Made by a program: the position numbers and the translations under genes. The notes beneath the pieces are model-generated. The model searched no databases, had not been told where the DNA came from, and worked only from the letters and a program-made list of their open reading frames with translations. 64,000 nucleotides of DNA from Flavobacterium odoriferum (GTDB lineage Bacteria; Bacteroidota; Bacteroidia; Flavobacteriales; Flavobacteriaceae). Position 1 is the first letter of the stretch, and each line of letters opens with the position of its first letter. Location: the NCBI RefSeq assembly GCF_025499515.1, contig NZ_JAMKFA010000010.1, positions 124,001-188,000 of the forward strand, in the 5' to 3' direction. This document shows, piece after piece, positions 40,907-50,607 of this stretch.

Positions 40907-41050
40907 ATGGCAAATTTATTATTACCACTTTATTCTTGGGGAAATGGAGCATTTATTATGATTGCAATTTTTGCAATTGTTATTTTGGGCTTGGTTGGAG
41001 CTGTAATGCTAATGATGAATAGTGATAAAAAGAAAAAAAACGACCAGTAA
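40907..41050 (+). CDS. 47-residue single-helix membrane peptide
   Basis: Starts MANLLLPLYSWGNGAF, has one long hydrophobic helix (about residues 15-38) and ends with KKKKNDQ. It has a good -7 promoter element, and its stop codon lies in the loop of the terminator hairpin. Small membrane peptides of this build are common in Flavobacteriaceae; function unknown. Confidence 0.65.
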   Translation: MANLLLPLYSWGNGAFIMIAIFAIVILGLVGAVMLMMNSDKKKKNDQ

Positions 41051-41137
41051 TCTGGTCGTGTTTTTTTTTTTATTAAAAAAAAAAATTAATTTTTTTTTTT
41101 AATAAAAAAAAAAACACGACCAGTAATCTGGTCGTTT
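41041..41137. terminator. 97-base palindromic double terminator
   Basis: CGACCAG-TAAT-CTGGTCG occurs twice (41041-41058 and 41118-41135), joined by a symmetrical tract of T, A, T and A runs centred near 41088. The block can fold as two separate hairpins or as one giant stem. It separates two convergent genes and would stop transcription from both sides. Confidence 0.85.
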
Positions 41138-41161
41138 TTTGTTTGTTATTCAACTAAGAGA

Positions 41162-42040
41162 TTATTGTTTGATAAACTTCTTAGTTGATTTTCCTTCATC
41201 TGTTTCAATTGTTAAGAAGTAAACTCCTGAATTTAAATCAGAAACATCAATTTCAGAAAATGAATCACTTTGTATTTTAATTTTTCTACCATTTATATCC
41301 GTTACAAAAACGTTTCTTATTTCATAAATATTAGCATTTGAAATACTTAAAACAGAAATAACAGGATTAGGATAAAGTACTATTTTATCAAGACTATTAT
41401 CTCCAAAATTTTCACTTGATAATGTTAAATTAGCATCAATCGTCATTGCAAAATTATTGGCTATTCCAAAATTTCTTGCACATCCATTATTGGTTCCAGA
41501 ACTACCACAACGAGTTGCAAAACCAAATCCTGTTTCTCCAGCAGGCATACTACCAATAGTAGGTGTTTCACCTAATATCCAAAAGACATTTGCTCTACTT
41601 GCATTTATCATTACGGAAATTCCATTATCTGTTTGCCCTGATAAATCTAGACCGCTATAAGGAAAAACGACTTCGAAGACTGTTCCTAATGTTGCAGGTG
41701 GTGCAGTTACATTAACGGTAACTGAGGAACCTGGAATTAATGTACCTATTCCAGAACCACAAGCTCCAGCTCCAGTTACTGTTGGACAATCAGAATATAA
41801 AGTCATTGTAACAGAAAAAGGGGTTGCATCATTTAAATTAAACAAATCAACTGTTATAGAATTCAAATATCTTGCAGTTCCTCCTATAACTATTGCATCA
41901 CCCATTTGACATGCTGGACCATTTGCTGTAGGTGTAATTTCGGCACCTGTAGTACCAGCGTGAGTAGTTTCATAAATTACTTCTTGTCCATAAAATGAAT
42001 TTGAAGTGATTAATAAGATAGAGAGTAGAATTTTTTTCAT
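41162..42040 (-). CDS. secreted protein with a type IX secretion sorting domain
   Basis: A 292-residue protein: signal peptide (MKKILLSILLITSNSFYGQ), a Thr/Gly-rich beta domain with several Cys, and a C-terminal type A sorting domain (VLYPNPVISVLSISN, NSGVYFLTIETDEGKSTKKF). It would be exported by the type IX system and released or anchored at the surface. Cargo function unknown. Confidence 0.87.
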   Translation of the reverse strand: MKKILLSILLITSNSFYGQEVIYETTHAGTTGAEITPTANGPACQMGDAIVIGGTARYLNSITVDLFNLNDATPFSVTMTLYSDCPTVTGAGACGSGIGTLIPGSSVTVNVTAPPATLGTVFEVVFPYSGLDLSGQTDNGISVMINASRANVFWILGETPTIGSMPAGETGFGFATRCGSSGTNNGCARNFGIANNFAMTIDANLTLSSENFGDNSLDKIVLYPNPVISVLSISNANIYEIRNVFVTDINGRKIKIQSDSFSEIDVSDLNSGVYFLTIETDEGKSTKKFIKQ

Positions 42041-42180
42041 ATAAAGATGTTTTAAAGTTTAAACAAATTTATAAAAAAAATAATACTAAAATTAATTTTA
42101 TACTGAAAATCAACGATTTAAATTATTACTAAAATATAAAAACTTTTAAATCTAATTATTTTAAACACAAAGAGTCACAT

Positions 42181-43245
42181 TTAAATACTATAGACTTTAT
42201 CTTGTAAAAAATAATCTGCAATTACTAAGGCGGTCATGGCTTCAACAATAGGAACGGCTCTTGGAACCACACATGGATCATGTCGGCCTTTTCCTTGTTG
42301 CTCAATGATTTCACCTTGATTGTTTAAAACTTCTTGTTTTTGAATCAATGTTGCAACTGGTTTAAAGGCAACTCTAAAATAAATATCCATACCGTTTGAA
42401 ATTCCGCCTTGAATACCTCCTGAAAGATTAGACTTAGTGGTTCCGTCTTCGTTGTATAAATCGTTGTGTTCGCTACCTTTCATTTTGGATCCACAAAATC
42501 CACTACCAAATTCAAAACCTTTTACTGCGTTTATTGAAAGCATTGCTTTACCTAATTCGGCATGCAACTTATCAAAAACAGGTTCACCTAATCCAATTGG
42601 TACATTTTGAATTACACAAGTAATTGTTCCACCAACTGTGTCACCTTGTTTTTTAATTTCTTTGATATAATTTTCCATTTTTTCGGCAGTAGCCAAATCA
42701 GGACAACGAATAGCGTTGCTTTCAATTTTAGAAAAATCTAATTCTTGATAAGGTTTATCAATAAAAATTTCTCCTACAGATGAAACAAATGCGTTTATTT
42801 TAATTTCAGGAATAATTTGCCTTGCAATGGCTCCTCCTACTACTCTACTTGCTGTTTCACGTGCCGAACTTCTGCCACCACCACGATAATCTCGAATACC
42901 ATATTTTTGTTCATATACATAATCGGCATGACTTGGTCGGTACGAATTTTTTATATCTGAATAATCATCTGATTTTTGATTGGTGTTTGGAATAATAAAA
43001 CCTATTGGAGTTCCTGTCGTTTTTCCTTCAAAAATTCCAGATAAAAATTGAACTTCATCTTCTTCTTTTCGTTGAGTTACGATGGATGATTGGCCAGGTT
43101 TTCTACGTTGCATTTGTACTTGAATAAAATCAAAGTCTAGTCGAATTCCTGCAGGACAACCGTCTATAATTCCTCCCAAGGCTTCTCCATGAGATTCACC
43201 AAAAGTGGTTAACTTCAAAAACTTTCCAAACGTATTTCCTGCCAT
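42181..43245 (-). CDS. aroC: chorismate synthase
   Basis: A 354-residue protein with the signatures [56 protein letters not shown] and [13 protein letters not shown]. Catalyses the last shikimate-pathway step (EPSP to chorismate) with FMN. A -7 element (TAAATTTG, minus strand 43268-43275) lies 23 bases upstream. Confidence 0.95.
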   Translation of the reverse strand: MAGNTFGKFLKLTTFGESHGEALGGIIDGCPAGIRLDFDFIQVQMQRRKPGQSSIVTQRKEEDEVQFLSGIFEGKTTGTPIGFIIPNTNQKSDDYSDIKNSYRPSHADYVYEQKYGIRDYRGGGRSSARETASRVVGGAIARQIIPEIKINAFVSSVGEIFIDKPYQELDFSKIESNAIRCPDLATAEKMENYIKEIKKQGDTVGGTITCVIQNVPIGLGEPVFDKLHAELGKAMLSINAVKGFEFGSGFCGSKMKGSEHNDLYNEDGTTKSNLSGGIQGGISNGMDIYFRVAFKPVATLIQKQEVLNNQGEIIEQQGKGRHDPCVVPRAVPIVEAMTALVIADYFLQDKVYSI

Positions 43246-43368
43246 AGTTCTATTTTTTCTGCAATTACAAATTTAGTATATTTAGCTAACTAATTTCTTT
43301 CAAAATGTAAAAAAACTAAAAATCAATTGAAGAGTTTTCATATATTAGCCAAACTAAAACTATTTTTT

Positions 43369-44181
43369 ATGAAAAAAATTCACTTTTTATTTATTTTTTC
43401 AGTTCTTATGTTGCTTTCATCGTGTTCAAGTGACGATTCTGTTGGTTCGAGCGAAACTTCAACTAATTATCTACCATTAACTAATGAAAATTATTGGACA
43501 TACAACATAGAAAACGATAGCGAAGGGATGATTACAAATAGTAGAGATTCTCTTTATGTAAATGGAGATATTTTATTTTCTGGAGTTACATTTAAAAAAA
43601 TGGAAACAGAATCACTACCAAATGGTTTTTATTCAAGTACTTTAAGAAATAATGGCTTACGAGTTGATGGAAGCTCGATTAAATTAAGTGGAAATGCAAG
43701 TTATGATTTGGGCTTAGGTACACCAATTAGTTTGGTAATTAATGATTTTATTATTTTAAAAGAGAATGCAGGAGCAAACGAAGTGCTAAGTACTATGAAT
43801 GGTACTTTTTCGCAAGTTGTTTCTGGCTATGATTTAGATTTTACATATACATTAAAATCCTATAATGTTTCTAAAATTGCTACTTTTACTTCTCCAAATG
43901 GTGATTTGTATGAAAATGTTATAAAAACAAAAGTTGTATTAAATTTAAAAATCACAACTACACAAGAATTAGTTGTTGGTCTTCCTCCTGTTACAATTAC
44001 GGTTTTGTCCCCTCAAGATGTAATTACTTCTTACCAATATTATTCTGAAGATATAGGTATGGTATACACAGATACAAATATTACATACGAAATAGAATCA
44101 ATTCCTGGTGTTACATTACCAATACCAACAACAGGAAGTCAATCACAAGAAGAGTTTTTAGATACTTACCTAGTTAATTAG
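43369..44181 (+). CDS. lipoprotein of unknown function
   Basis: A 270-residue protein starting at the ATG 43369 (MKKIHFLFIFSVLMLLSSC), giving a lipobox followed by acidic SSDDS, a possible surface-export signal in Bacteroidota lipoproteins. The rest is beta-rich (NYLPLTNENYWTYNIEND), a pattern seen in several uncharacterised Flavobacterium lipoproteins. Confidence 0.75.
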   Translation: MKKIHFLFIFSVLMLLSSCSSDDSVGSSETSTNYLPLTNENYWTYNIENDSEGMITNSRDSLYVNGDILFSGVTFKKMETESLPNGFYSSTLRNNGLRVDGSSIKLSGNASYDLGLGTPISLVINDFIILKENAGANEVLSTMNGTFSQVVSGYDLDFTYTLKSYNVSKIATFTSPNGDLYENVIKTKVVLNLKITTTQELVVGLPPVTITVLSPQDVITSYQYYSEDIGMVYTDTNITYEIESIPGVTLPIPTTGSQSQEEFLDTYLVN

Positions 44182-44196
44182 TCATTAAATGAGGTT

Positions 44197-44212
44197 TTGG
44201 CACAATCCTTGT
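44197..44212 (+). promoter_or_regulatory. possible sigma-54 promoter of the barrel gene
   Basis: TTGGCACAATCCTTGT matches the -24 element (TTGGCAC) and, with the right spacing, a -12 element in which the usual GC reads GT. A housekeeping -7 element, TACATTTG, lies at 44224-44231; either or both could drive the gene at 44247. Confidence 0.4.
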
Positions 44213-44246
44213 AGAATTTTTTCTACATTTGTAAAAACACATTTAT

Positions 44247-44738
44247 ATGAAAAAAGTAATTTTATCAGCTTTTATGCTATTAGGTTTAGTATTCAGCACA
44301 CAAGCACAGGACATTTCTAAAAACGCAATAGGTTTACGTTTAGGAGACAATGACGGTTTTGGAGGTGAGATTTCGTATCAAAGGGGTTTAAGTAAAAACA
44401 ACCGTTTAGAACTAGATTTAGGTTGGAGAAACAGTAAGCATGTTGATGCTTTTAAATTAGCTGGATTATACCAGTGGGTTTGGAACATTGACGGAGGTTT
44501 TAATTGGTATGCCGGTGTTGGTGGTGGTGTTGGAAGTTGGAGTTATGACTACCAAGGTGTAGATGATAGTGGTGTAATTTTATTTGCTGCTGGAGATTTA
44601 GGTATAGAATACAACTTTGATTTTCCGTTGCAATTATCATTAGACATTCGTCCAGAGCTTTATTTTAACTCTGATGATTACAGAGAAGATAATTTTGGAC
44701 CAGACATCGCATTAGGTGTTCGTTACAGATTTAACTAA
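44247..44738 (+). CDS. small outer-membrane beta-barrel protein
   Basis: A 163-residue protein with a signal peptide (MKKVILSAFMLLGLVFSTQAQ), eight predicted strands (NAIGLRLGDNDGFGGEISYQ, NWYAGVGGGVGSWSYD) and a C-terminal GVRYRFN. Probably an OmpW/OmpA-like small barrel. A terminator follows. Confidence 0.78.
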   Translation: MKKVILSAFMLLGLVFSTQAQDISKNAIGLRLGDNDGFGGEISYQRGLSKNNRLELDLGWRNSKHVDAFKLAGLYQWVWNIDGGFNWYAGVGGGVGSWSYDYQGVDDSGVILFAAGDLGIEYNFDFPLQLSLDIRPELYFNSDDYREDNFGPDIALGVRYRFN

Positions 44739-44745
44739 ATAATAC

Positions 44746-44779
44746 AAAAAAGGCTCAAATTAAATTTGAGCCTTTTTTT
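44746..44779. terminator. bidirectional terminator
   Basis: GGCTCAAAT and ATTTGAGCC form a 9-bp stem with A and T runs on either side, between the convergent barrel and lipoprotein genes. Confidence 0.88.
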
Positions 44780-45215
44780 ATTGAATAATTCTTATATTTT
44801 TTGCTTTTGGAATAATTGTAATACAATATGGTGAAGTTAAAACCATTGTTACTATATCTCCTTTATTTGGTGCTATTTCTAACTTTTTTATCAAAAGTGT
44901 ATCATTTTCCCAATTAATAGCTGCAACATCGATACTAAATCCACCTGATTTTTTTTGTCCTTGATTTAAAACTACAACATCGTTTTCTTTAAAATTAACA
45001 GTTACTAATTGATTAAATTCAGATTCATCAATTTTTAAGGTTTCGATAAATTTTATATAATCTTCATTATTTGTTATATGCAAATAACTTGCATTTTCAG
45101 CACCACCATTTGAGTTTTTATATATCGTAGAAAATGATGTGTTCAAAACTACTGGCTTTGGTGTTGTTGTACATGAAATTAGTAGTAAAACAATAAAAGA
45201 TGTTATTTTAGTCAT
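44778..45215 (-). CDS. lipoprotein of unknown function
   Basis: A 145-residue protein starting at ATG 45213-45215 (MTKITSFIVLLLISC lipobox). The frame extends further upstream inside the bshA gene, but the lipoprotein start is preferred. It overlaps the bshA stop by 8 bases, indicating coupling. It contains VTVNFKENDVVVLNQGQKKSGGF-like beta sequence resembling protease-complex PrcB-type domains; assignment tentative. Confidence 0.65.
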   Translation of the reverse strand: MTKITSFIVLLLISCTTTPKPVVLNTSFSTIYKNSNGGAENASYLHITNNEDYIKFIETLKIDESEFNQLVTVNFKENDVVVLNQGQKKSGGFSIDVAAINWENDTLLIKKLEIAPNKGDIVTMVLTSPYCITIIPKAKNIRIIQ

Positions 45216-46344
45216 TTTTAGAATGTATTGCTTGATAATAAACTTGTTCATATAAAGGCATAATCTGTTGGATATCAAATAATTTTGCCGTTTCTAATGC
45301 ATTAATTTTAAATTGTTTTAGTTTTTCTTTATCCTTTAATAATGAAATTGCATCGTGACTCATTTTTGAAACATCGCCTACATTACTTAAATAACCCGAA
45401 AAACCATCTTTATTCACTTCAGGTAAACCACCTGAATTACTTGAAATAACAGGAACTCCACAAGCCATAGCTTCTAATGCAGCTAAACCAAAACTTTCGG
45501 TTTCTGAAGGCAATAAGAACAAATCTGAAAAGCATAAAATTTTATCAATTTCATTACTATTACCAAAGAAAATAACTTTGTTTTGGATGCCTAATTGGCT
45601 GCATAAATACTCTGCATTTTCTTTTTCAGGACCTTCTCCAACCATCATTAATTTTGCAGGAACTTCTTTTTGAATCTCGAAAAATATCTTTACAATATCA
45701 TCAATTCGTTTTACTTTTCTAAAGTTTGAAATATGTGTAACAATCATTTCATTTTCTGCTGCCATTAACGAGCGATGACAAGGTATGTTTTCAACTTGCT
45801 TTTCCTTAGTTAATTCGATAAAATTTGGAATAACAACAATATCTTTTTTTATCTCAAACAAACGATGTGTATCGTCTTTTAAGCTTTGGGAAACACTAGT
45901 AACAACATCAGATTTATTGATACTAAAACTTACTGCTGGCTTGTAAAATGGATGATTTCCAACTAAAGTAATATCGGTTCCGTGCAATGTAGTTACCATT
46001 GGAATATGAATTCCTTCATCAGCCAACATTTGCTTTGCCATGTAACCCGCATATGCATGAGGAATGGCATAATGCACGTGTAAAACATCAATTTTGTACA
46101 ATTTAACCATATCAACCAACTTGCTAGAAAGCGCTAATTCATAAGGTTGATAGTGAAACAAAGGATATTCTGGAACGTGAACTTCATGATAATGTACATT
46201 TGGGTTCAACAAGGCTAATCGCACAGGTTGACTGTAAGTAATGAAATGGATTTCGTGACCTCTCTTGGCTAATTCCAAACCAAGTTCAGTAGCAACAACC
46301 CCACTTCCACCAAATGTAGGATAACAAACTATAGCAATTTTCAT
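45208..46344 (-). CDS. bshA: N-acetyl-alpha-D-glucosaminyl L-malate synthase
   Basis: A 378-residue GT4 glycosyltransferase: CYPTFGGSGVVATELGLELA at the start, HVHYAIPHAYAGYMAKQ, TLHGTDITLVG and the C-terminal ESFGLAALEAMACGVPVI with the catalytic EX7E. This is BshA, which starts bacillithiol synthesis from UDP-GlcNAc and L-malate. It indicates that the host uses bacillithiol rather than glutathione. Confidence 0.93.
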   Translation of the reverse strand: MKIAIVCYPTFGGSGVVATELGLELAKRGHEIHFITYSQPVRLALLNPNVHYHEVHVPEYPLFHYQPYELALSSKLVDMVKLYKIDVLHVHYAIPHAYAGYMAKQMLADEGIHIPMVTTLHGTDITLVGNHPFYKPAVSFSINKSDVVTSVSQSLKDDTHRLFEIKKDIVVIPNFIELTKEKQVENIPCHRSLMAAENEMIVTHISNFRKVKRIDDIVKIFFEIQKEVPAKLMMVGEGPEKENAEYLCSQLGIQNKVIFFGNSNEIDKILCFSDLFLLPSETESFGLAALEAMACGVPVISSNSGGLPEVNKDGFSGYLSNVGDVSKMSHDAISLLKDKEKLKQFKINALETAKLFDIQQIMPLYEQVYYQAIHSKND

Positions 46345-46346
46345 AT

Positions 46347-47132
46347 TTATTTTTTTATTTCTTTTTCGATTAAATCTAAAATATTATTAATCTTCTTTTT
46401 TAGTGCTAAAGACTGTAAATTAGTAACATGATTAGCAGTAATTGCTCTTGAAATTATTGATTCAATCTCAGGGTTGTTCAATACACTTTCCACATTTACA
46501 CTTCGCTTAGATTTTCCTATTTCTAATTTTTGACGAACGTTTTTATCAAGTATATAAATTGGAACTGATTTATTTTTATATTGATTATTTGCTAAATCTC
46601 TATAAATATTAAGCCTAATTATAAAAGGAAAGTTTACATTAAGTGTCATTTTTTGCCATTCTAACTCCATTTCTCTTAGTGACATTACATCTGATGTCCA
46701 ATTTGAAAGGCTATTTTTTAATTTCAAATTATTAATTAACTGCAAATTTCCAGATACTATTAAATCGTTTGAAATAGGATCAAATGTTGGATCTAAAGTT
46801 AGTACACTCAAATTATTATACAAAGTATCTTTATTAACATTTAAAGGATTGTCAATCATTTTTAGAACTTTTTCAGACGAGTTGATAATTTGAGAACTTA
46901 GAACTATTTTTTCATCTAATTGAACAAGATTTGATTTAAATTCTGCTCTTAATTGTTTTAAAATAACTTGTTCTTTAATTAAATTTTTTCTGTTTTCATT
47001 CCAGTTATTGACTTGTAAAGCTATCAATATTCCTATTACAACTAGAAAAATTTCTCCAATTGCATAAATAGAATATTTTCCAAATTTTGATTGGATTAAA
47101 TTATTTCTTTGCTTTTTTAAAAAATTAATCAT
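46347..47132 (-). CDS. DUF6090-type membrane protein
   Basis: A 261-residue protein with one membrane helix (about 21-43; KYSIYAIGEIFLVVIGILIA followed by LQVNNWNENRK), the hallmark of the DUF6090 family, and a long helical extracytoplasmic part with LRAEFKSNLVQLD. Two bases separate it from bshA. Function unknown. Confidence 0.8.
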   Translation of the reverse strand: MINFLKKQRNNLIQSKFGKYSIYAIGEIFLVVIGILIALQVNNWNENRKNLIKEQVILKQLRAEFKSNLVQLDEKIVLSSQIINSSEKVLKMIDNPLNVNKDTLYNNLSVLTLDPTFDPISNDLIVSGNLQLINNLKLKNSLSNWTSDVMSLREMELEWQKMTLNVNFPFIIRLNIYRDLANNQYKNKSVPIYILDKNVRQKLEIGKSKRSVNVESVLNNPEIESIISRAITANHVTNLQSLALKKKINNILDLIEKEIKK

Positions 47133-47147
47133 TTAATATTTTTTAGT

Positions 47148-47603
47148 TTATTTTCTAAAAGCCGCTTCGTAAGTTGCTATCCATTGGTCTACAGAAATTT
47201 TTTTAACCAATTCACCAATCAATTCAAACGGAATATTATCAGGTTTTTTAAATCGGATACAACTTTTCCCCATATCTAATTTTTGCTTAGAATATTTTGG
47301 ATATTCAGCCACAAACCAGTCGTGTAATTCAGGATTAGCATAAATACACATGTGATAAAAATTAATACTATTCTTTTGACTTGCAAACGACATAAATGGT
47401 AAAGGCAATTCTGGCGTACAATGATATCCTTTTGGATAAATAGAATGTGGCACAACATATCCAACCATTCCATAACTAATACATTCTTGAAAACCTTTTG
47501 GAAGGTTTTCTAAAATTATATTTCTTAATTTTTGCAACGCTTCTCTTCTATCTTCTGGAGCTTCGTTTATGTATTGATCTACTGTTGTTGCTTCTGATGT
47601 CAT
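47148..47603 (-). CDS. DUF1801 protein
   Basis: A 151-residue protein: TVDQYINEAPEDRREALQKL, FQECISYGMVGYVVP, SINFYHMCIYANPELHDWF and DMGKSCIRFKKPDNIP are the DUF1801 / YdhG-like pattern. Role unknown; part of a minus-strand run ending at bshA. Confidence 0.87.
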   Translation of the reverse strand: MTSEATTVDQYINEAPEDRREALQKLRNIILENLPKGFQECISYGMVGYVVPHSIYPKGYHCTPELPLPFMSFASQKNSINFYHMCIYANPELHDWFVAEYPKYSKQKLDMGKSCIRFKKPDNIPFELIGELVKKISVDQWIATYEAAFRK

Positions 47604-47636
47604 GTTTAGATTTTTAGAACGTTAGAATTTTAGTTA

Positions 47637-50525
47637 TTATTCTATAATACTCTCATAAATCACTTTTTGAATATTTTCTCTTATATTTTCTTTAGATAAT
47701 TTATTTGATGCATTTGAATCGGGAAATGTTCTGTTGGATAAAAAAACGTATACTATTTCCTTTTCTGGATCAGCCCATGTCATCGTTCCAGTAAATCCAG
47801 TATGTCCAAAACTTGTTAAAGATACACAACCACAAGTTGGTCCTTCATTTCCTAATTGCGGTTTATCAAAGCCAACTCCTCTTCTATTGCCATCTTTACA
47901 AAAATAACAGGTATTGAACTTTTGTAATGTTTCTTCTGTAATAAATTGTTTACCGCCATAGCTTCCTTTTTGCAGATACATTTGCATCACTTTTGCAATG
48001 TCTAAAGCGTTTGAAAATAATCCAGCATGACCCGAAATTCCGCCTTGCATTGCTGCTGCCATATCATGAACATATCCATGAACTTTTTGATATCTAAAGT
48101 AATTGTCATTTTCGGTAGGAATCACAATACTTTTATCAAATTTATGTAACGGATTATAGGTTAAAGAAGTTGCCCCTAAATACTTATAAAAATTGTTTTC
48201 TGCTAAATATTCTAATGATTTTCCATTTTCTCTTTCTAAATATTCTTTGAATAAAATAAATGAAAAATCACTGTATTTATATTGTTTTTTTGGCAAAAGC
48301 TCACTATTTGCAATTACTTTTAAAATAGTGTCGTTATAGTCTCTTCTCAAATATAAATCTTCGGCAACTTTTAACTGAAATTCAACTGTAGGACGCGTTC
48401 TATAATATTTTTCACTAGGTTTATTTAAACTATCCAAAGTTGCTTTATAAAACGGAATCCAAGGTTGAAAACGTGCTTGATGTGTTAACATATCCAAAAC
48501 TGTTGCGTCTTCTTTATTTGAACCTTTAAAAACGGGTAGCATTGCTTTTAATTTGGTTTCCAATGTTAAATTACCTTTGTCAAATTCTTGCATTATATTT
48601 GGCAATGTTCCAATAATTTTTGTTAAAGATGCAATATCGAACAAATCAGTATTTTTTACTTTTTCAGCTCCTTCTTCATAGGTATGATTTCCAAACGATT
48701 TTTGATACACAACTTTTCCTTTTCGAGCCACAACAACTTGTAAACCTGGTGTCATTTTTTTATCGATAGCAAATTTAGCAATAGAATCTATTTTGGTTAA
48801 AATTTTAGAATCCATTCCCACATTTTCAGGTATTTCAAAACCTAATCTTTGAATGGCAAGCGTTTCTATTCCTTCATTTACTTTGAAGTGTTCTTCAATT
48901 GAAACTGGTAATTTTCCTTTAGAACCAATTGCACCAAAAATAATTTGTGGAACTACAGTTTGTGAAATAGCATTATTTTGATAACCAACAATGATTGTTT
49001 CAATTGATTCAAAATTTTTGATGGTCAACAATGAATAAGGTTTTGTAAAAAATGTTAAAATTACATCATTTTGTTTTCCAATTTGATTAATCCAAAGTAA
49101 TTCTCTAAATGTCAAATTATGATTTCTCCACGCCCCATCAGATTTGTGATAACCTATAATTACTTTTGTATAGTCTTGCAATTCAACTAATACAGAATCT
49201 AAGTTTTTAGAAGTAATTTCAGTAACATTTGCATAATTTTTCAATTGAGTTAAAAACACATCTGAAGAATCATTTCCTAACTTAACATAAGCAATTTTTT
49301 CTTTATCTAATTGTGCTACTGGAATTGACTTTGTATCGTTTTTAATTACTGTAACCGCATTTTCATACAACTGATAATTCAATGCTTCAAATTCTACAGC
49401 ATTCAAATCGTTATATAAATTTTCTAAAGCAATTGGCTGATAATTATGTAAATTTGCTTTGTATTTATAGGCTAAAATCTTCTTAACCGAATAAGCTAAA
49501 CGTTCTTCAGTTAATCTGCCATCCTTTTTTGCTTCATTAAATTTTTTGATAGCAACCGGGACATTTTCGGCAAAAAGCAAAACATCGTTTCCTGCTAAAA
49601 ATGCTTCCAAATCAATATCACCTGGTTTTTTAAAATTACTAGCACCTTTCATGTTTAGTGCATCGGTAAAAATCAACCCTTCAAATTGCAATTCATTTTT
49701 TAAAATATTTGTTACAACATTATATGAAATTGAAGTTGGATAATTTTCTCTTGGTTCAATGCTTGGTACGTTTAAATGCGCTACCATTACACTGGTTAAT
49801 CCATTCTTAATTAATTCTTTATACGGATATAATTCAACATCATCTAATCGATTTTTGTCAAATTTCACCACTGGCAATGTATGATGAGAATCGGTTGAAG
49901 TGTCACCGTGTCCTGGAAAATGCTTTGCTGTTGCAAAAACACCTTCGTCCTGCAAACCTTTCATTAAAGCTAAAGCTCTGAGTGTTACATTTTCTTTTGT
50001 TTCACCAAATGAACGGTTACCAATAATTGGATTTTTTGGATTTGTATTAATATCTACAACCGGTGCAAAATTGAAATGAATTCCCATTCGTTTTGATTGT
50101 TTTGCCATCTGATTTCCTGCTTTTTCAATCAATTTCATGTCTTGAATGGCACCAAGTGTCATATTCCATGGGTAACGATAGGTTGAATCTAATCGCATAC
50201 TCAAACCCCATTCGGCGTCAATACCAATAAACATTGGAACTTTTGATTTGGCTTGATAACGGTTTGTCAATTTTGCTTGACGTACTGGTCCTCCTTGAAA
50301 AAAGATTAAACCACCAATTTTATTTTCTTCCACCAATTTATCAATTGACTTGTTGTGTGCTTCATCTTTATTAGAATAAGCAGCGACCATAAACAGTTGT
50401 CCTACTCTTTCTTCAAATGAAAGTTGGTTATAAACGCTATCCACCCAAACTTCTTGTGAAAGATTAGATTTTTTTTGTGCAAATGAAACAACTGAAAAAA
50501 GTATAAAAATGAATATATATCGCAT
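47637..50525 (-). CDS. GH3 glycosidase / beta-lactamase-family fusion
   Basis: A 962-residue exported protein (MRYIFIFILFSVVSFAQ). Residues 25-360 are a family 3 glycoside hydrolase of beta-N-acetylglucosaminidase type: KHFPGHGDTSTDSHHTLPVV carries the catalytic Asp-His pair and FTDALNM the nucleophile Asp288. A GH3 C-terminal-like domain follows to about 560. Residues 580-962 are a class C beta-lactamase-like serine hydrolase with Ser633-Lys636 (SLTK) and HTGFTGT. It probably trims peptidoglycan by removing sugars and acting on peptides in one molecule. Confidence 0.88.
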   Translation of the reverse strand: MRYIFIFILFSVVSFAQKKSNLSQEVWVDSVYNQLSFEERVGQLFMVAAYSNKDEAHNKSIDKLVEENKIGGLIFFQGGPVRQAKLTNRYQAKSKVPMFIGIDAEWGLSMRLDSTYRYPWNMTLGAIQDMKLIEKAGNQMAKQSKRMGIHFNFAPVVDINTNPKNPIIGNRSFGETKENVTLRALALMKGLQDEGVFATAKHFPGHGDTSTDSHHTLPVVKFDKNRLDDVELYPYKELIKNGLTSVMVAHLNVPSIEPRENYPTSISYNVVTNILKNELQFEGLIFTDALNMKGASNFKKPGDIDLEAFLAGNDVLLFAENVPVAIKKFNEAKKDGRLTEERLAYSVKKILAYKYKANLHNYQPIALENLYNDLNAVEFEALNYQLYENAVTVIKNDTKSIPVAQLDKEKIAYVKLGNDSSDVFLTQLKNYANVTEITSKNLDSVLVELQDYTKVIIGYHKSDGAWRNHNLTFRELLWINQIGKQNDVILTFFTKPYSLLTIKNFESIETIIVGYQNNAISQTVVPQIIFGAIGSKGKLPVSIEEHFKVNEGIETLAIQRLGFEIPENVGMDSKILTKIDSIAKFAIDKKMTPGLQVVVARKGKVVYQKSFGNHTYEEGAEKVKNTDLFDIASLTKIIGTLPNIMQEFDKGNLTLETKLKAMLPVFKGSNKEDATVLDMLTHQARFQPWIPFYKATLDSLNKPSEKYYRTRPTVEFQLKVAEDLYLRRDYNDTILKVIANSELLPKKQYKYSDFSFILFKEYLERENGKSLEYLAENNFYKYLGATSLTYNPLHKFDKSIVIPTENDNYFRYQKVHGYVHDMAAAMQGGISGHAGLFSNALDIAKVMQMYLQKGSYGGKQFITEETLQKFNTCYFCKDGNRRGVGFDKPQLGNEGPTCGCVSLTSFGHTGFTGTMTWADPEKEIVYVFLSNRTFPDSNASNKLSKENIRENIQKVIYESIIE

Positions 50526-50550
50526 GAAATCAGGGTTTTGTATAATAAAA

Positions 50551-50583
50551 AAATCATCATTAAAATTGGTTTAATGATGATTT
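50551..50583. terminator. long inverted repeat after the conserved hypothetical gene
   Basis: AATCATCATTAAA and TTTAATGATGATT form a 13-bp stem around ATTGG, 25 bases past the stop of the 50608 gene and before the GH3 gene. It carries only short T runs, so a terminator is likely but not certain. Confidence 0.55.
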
Positions 50584-50607
50584 TCAAATATAGTTTAAAT
50601 ATTCGTT

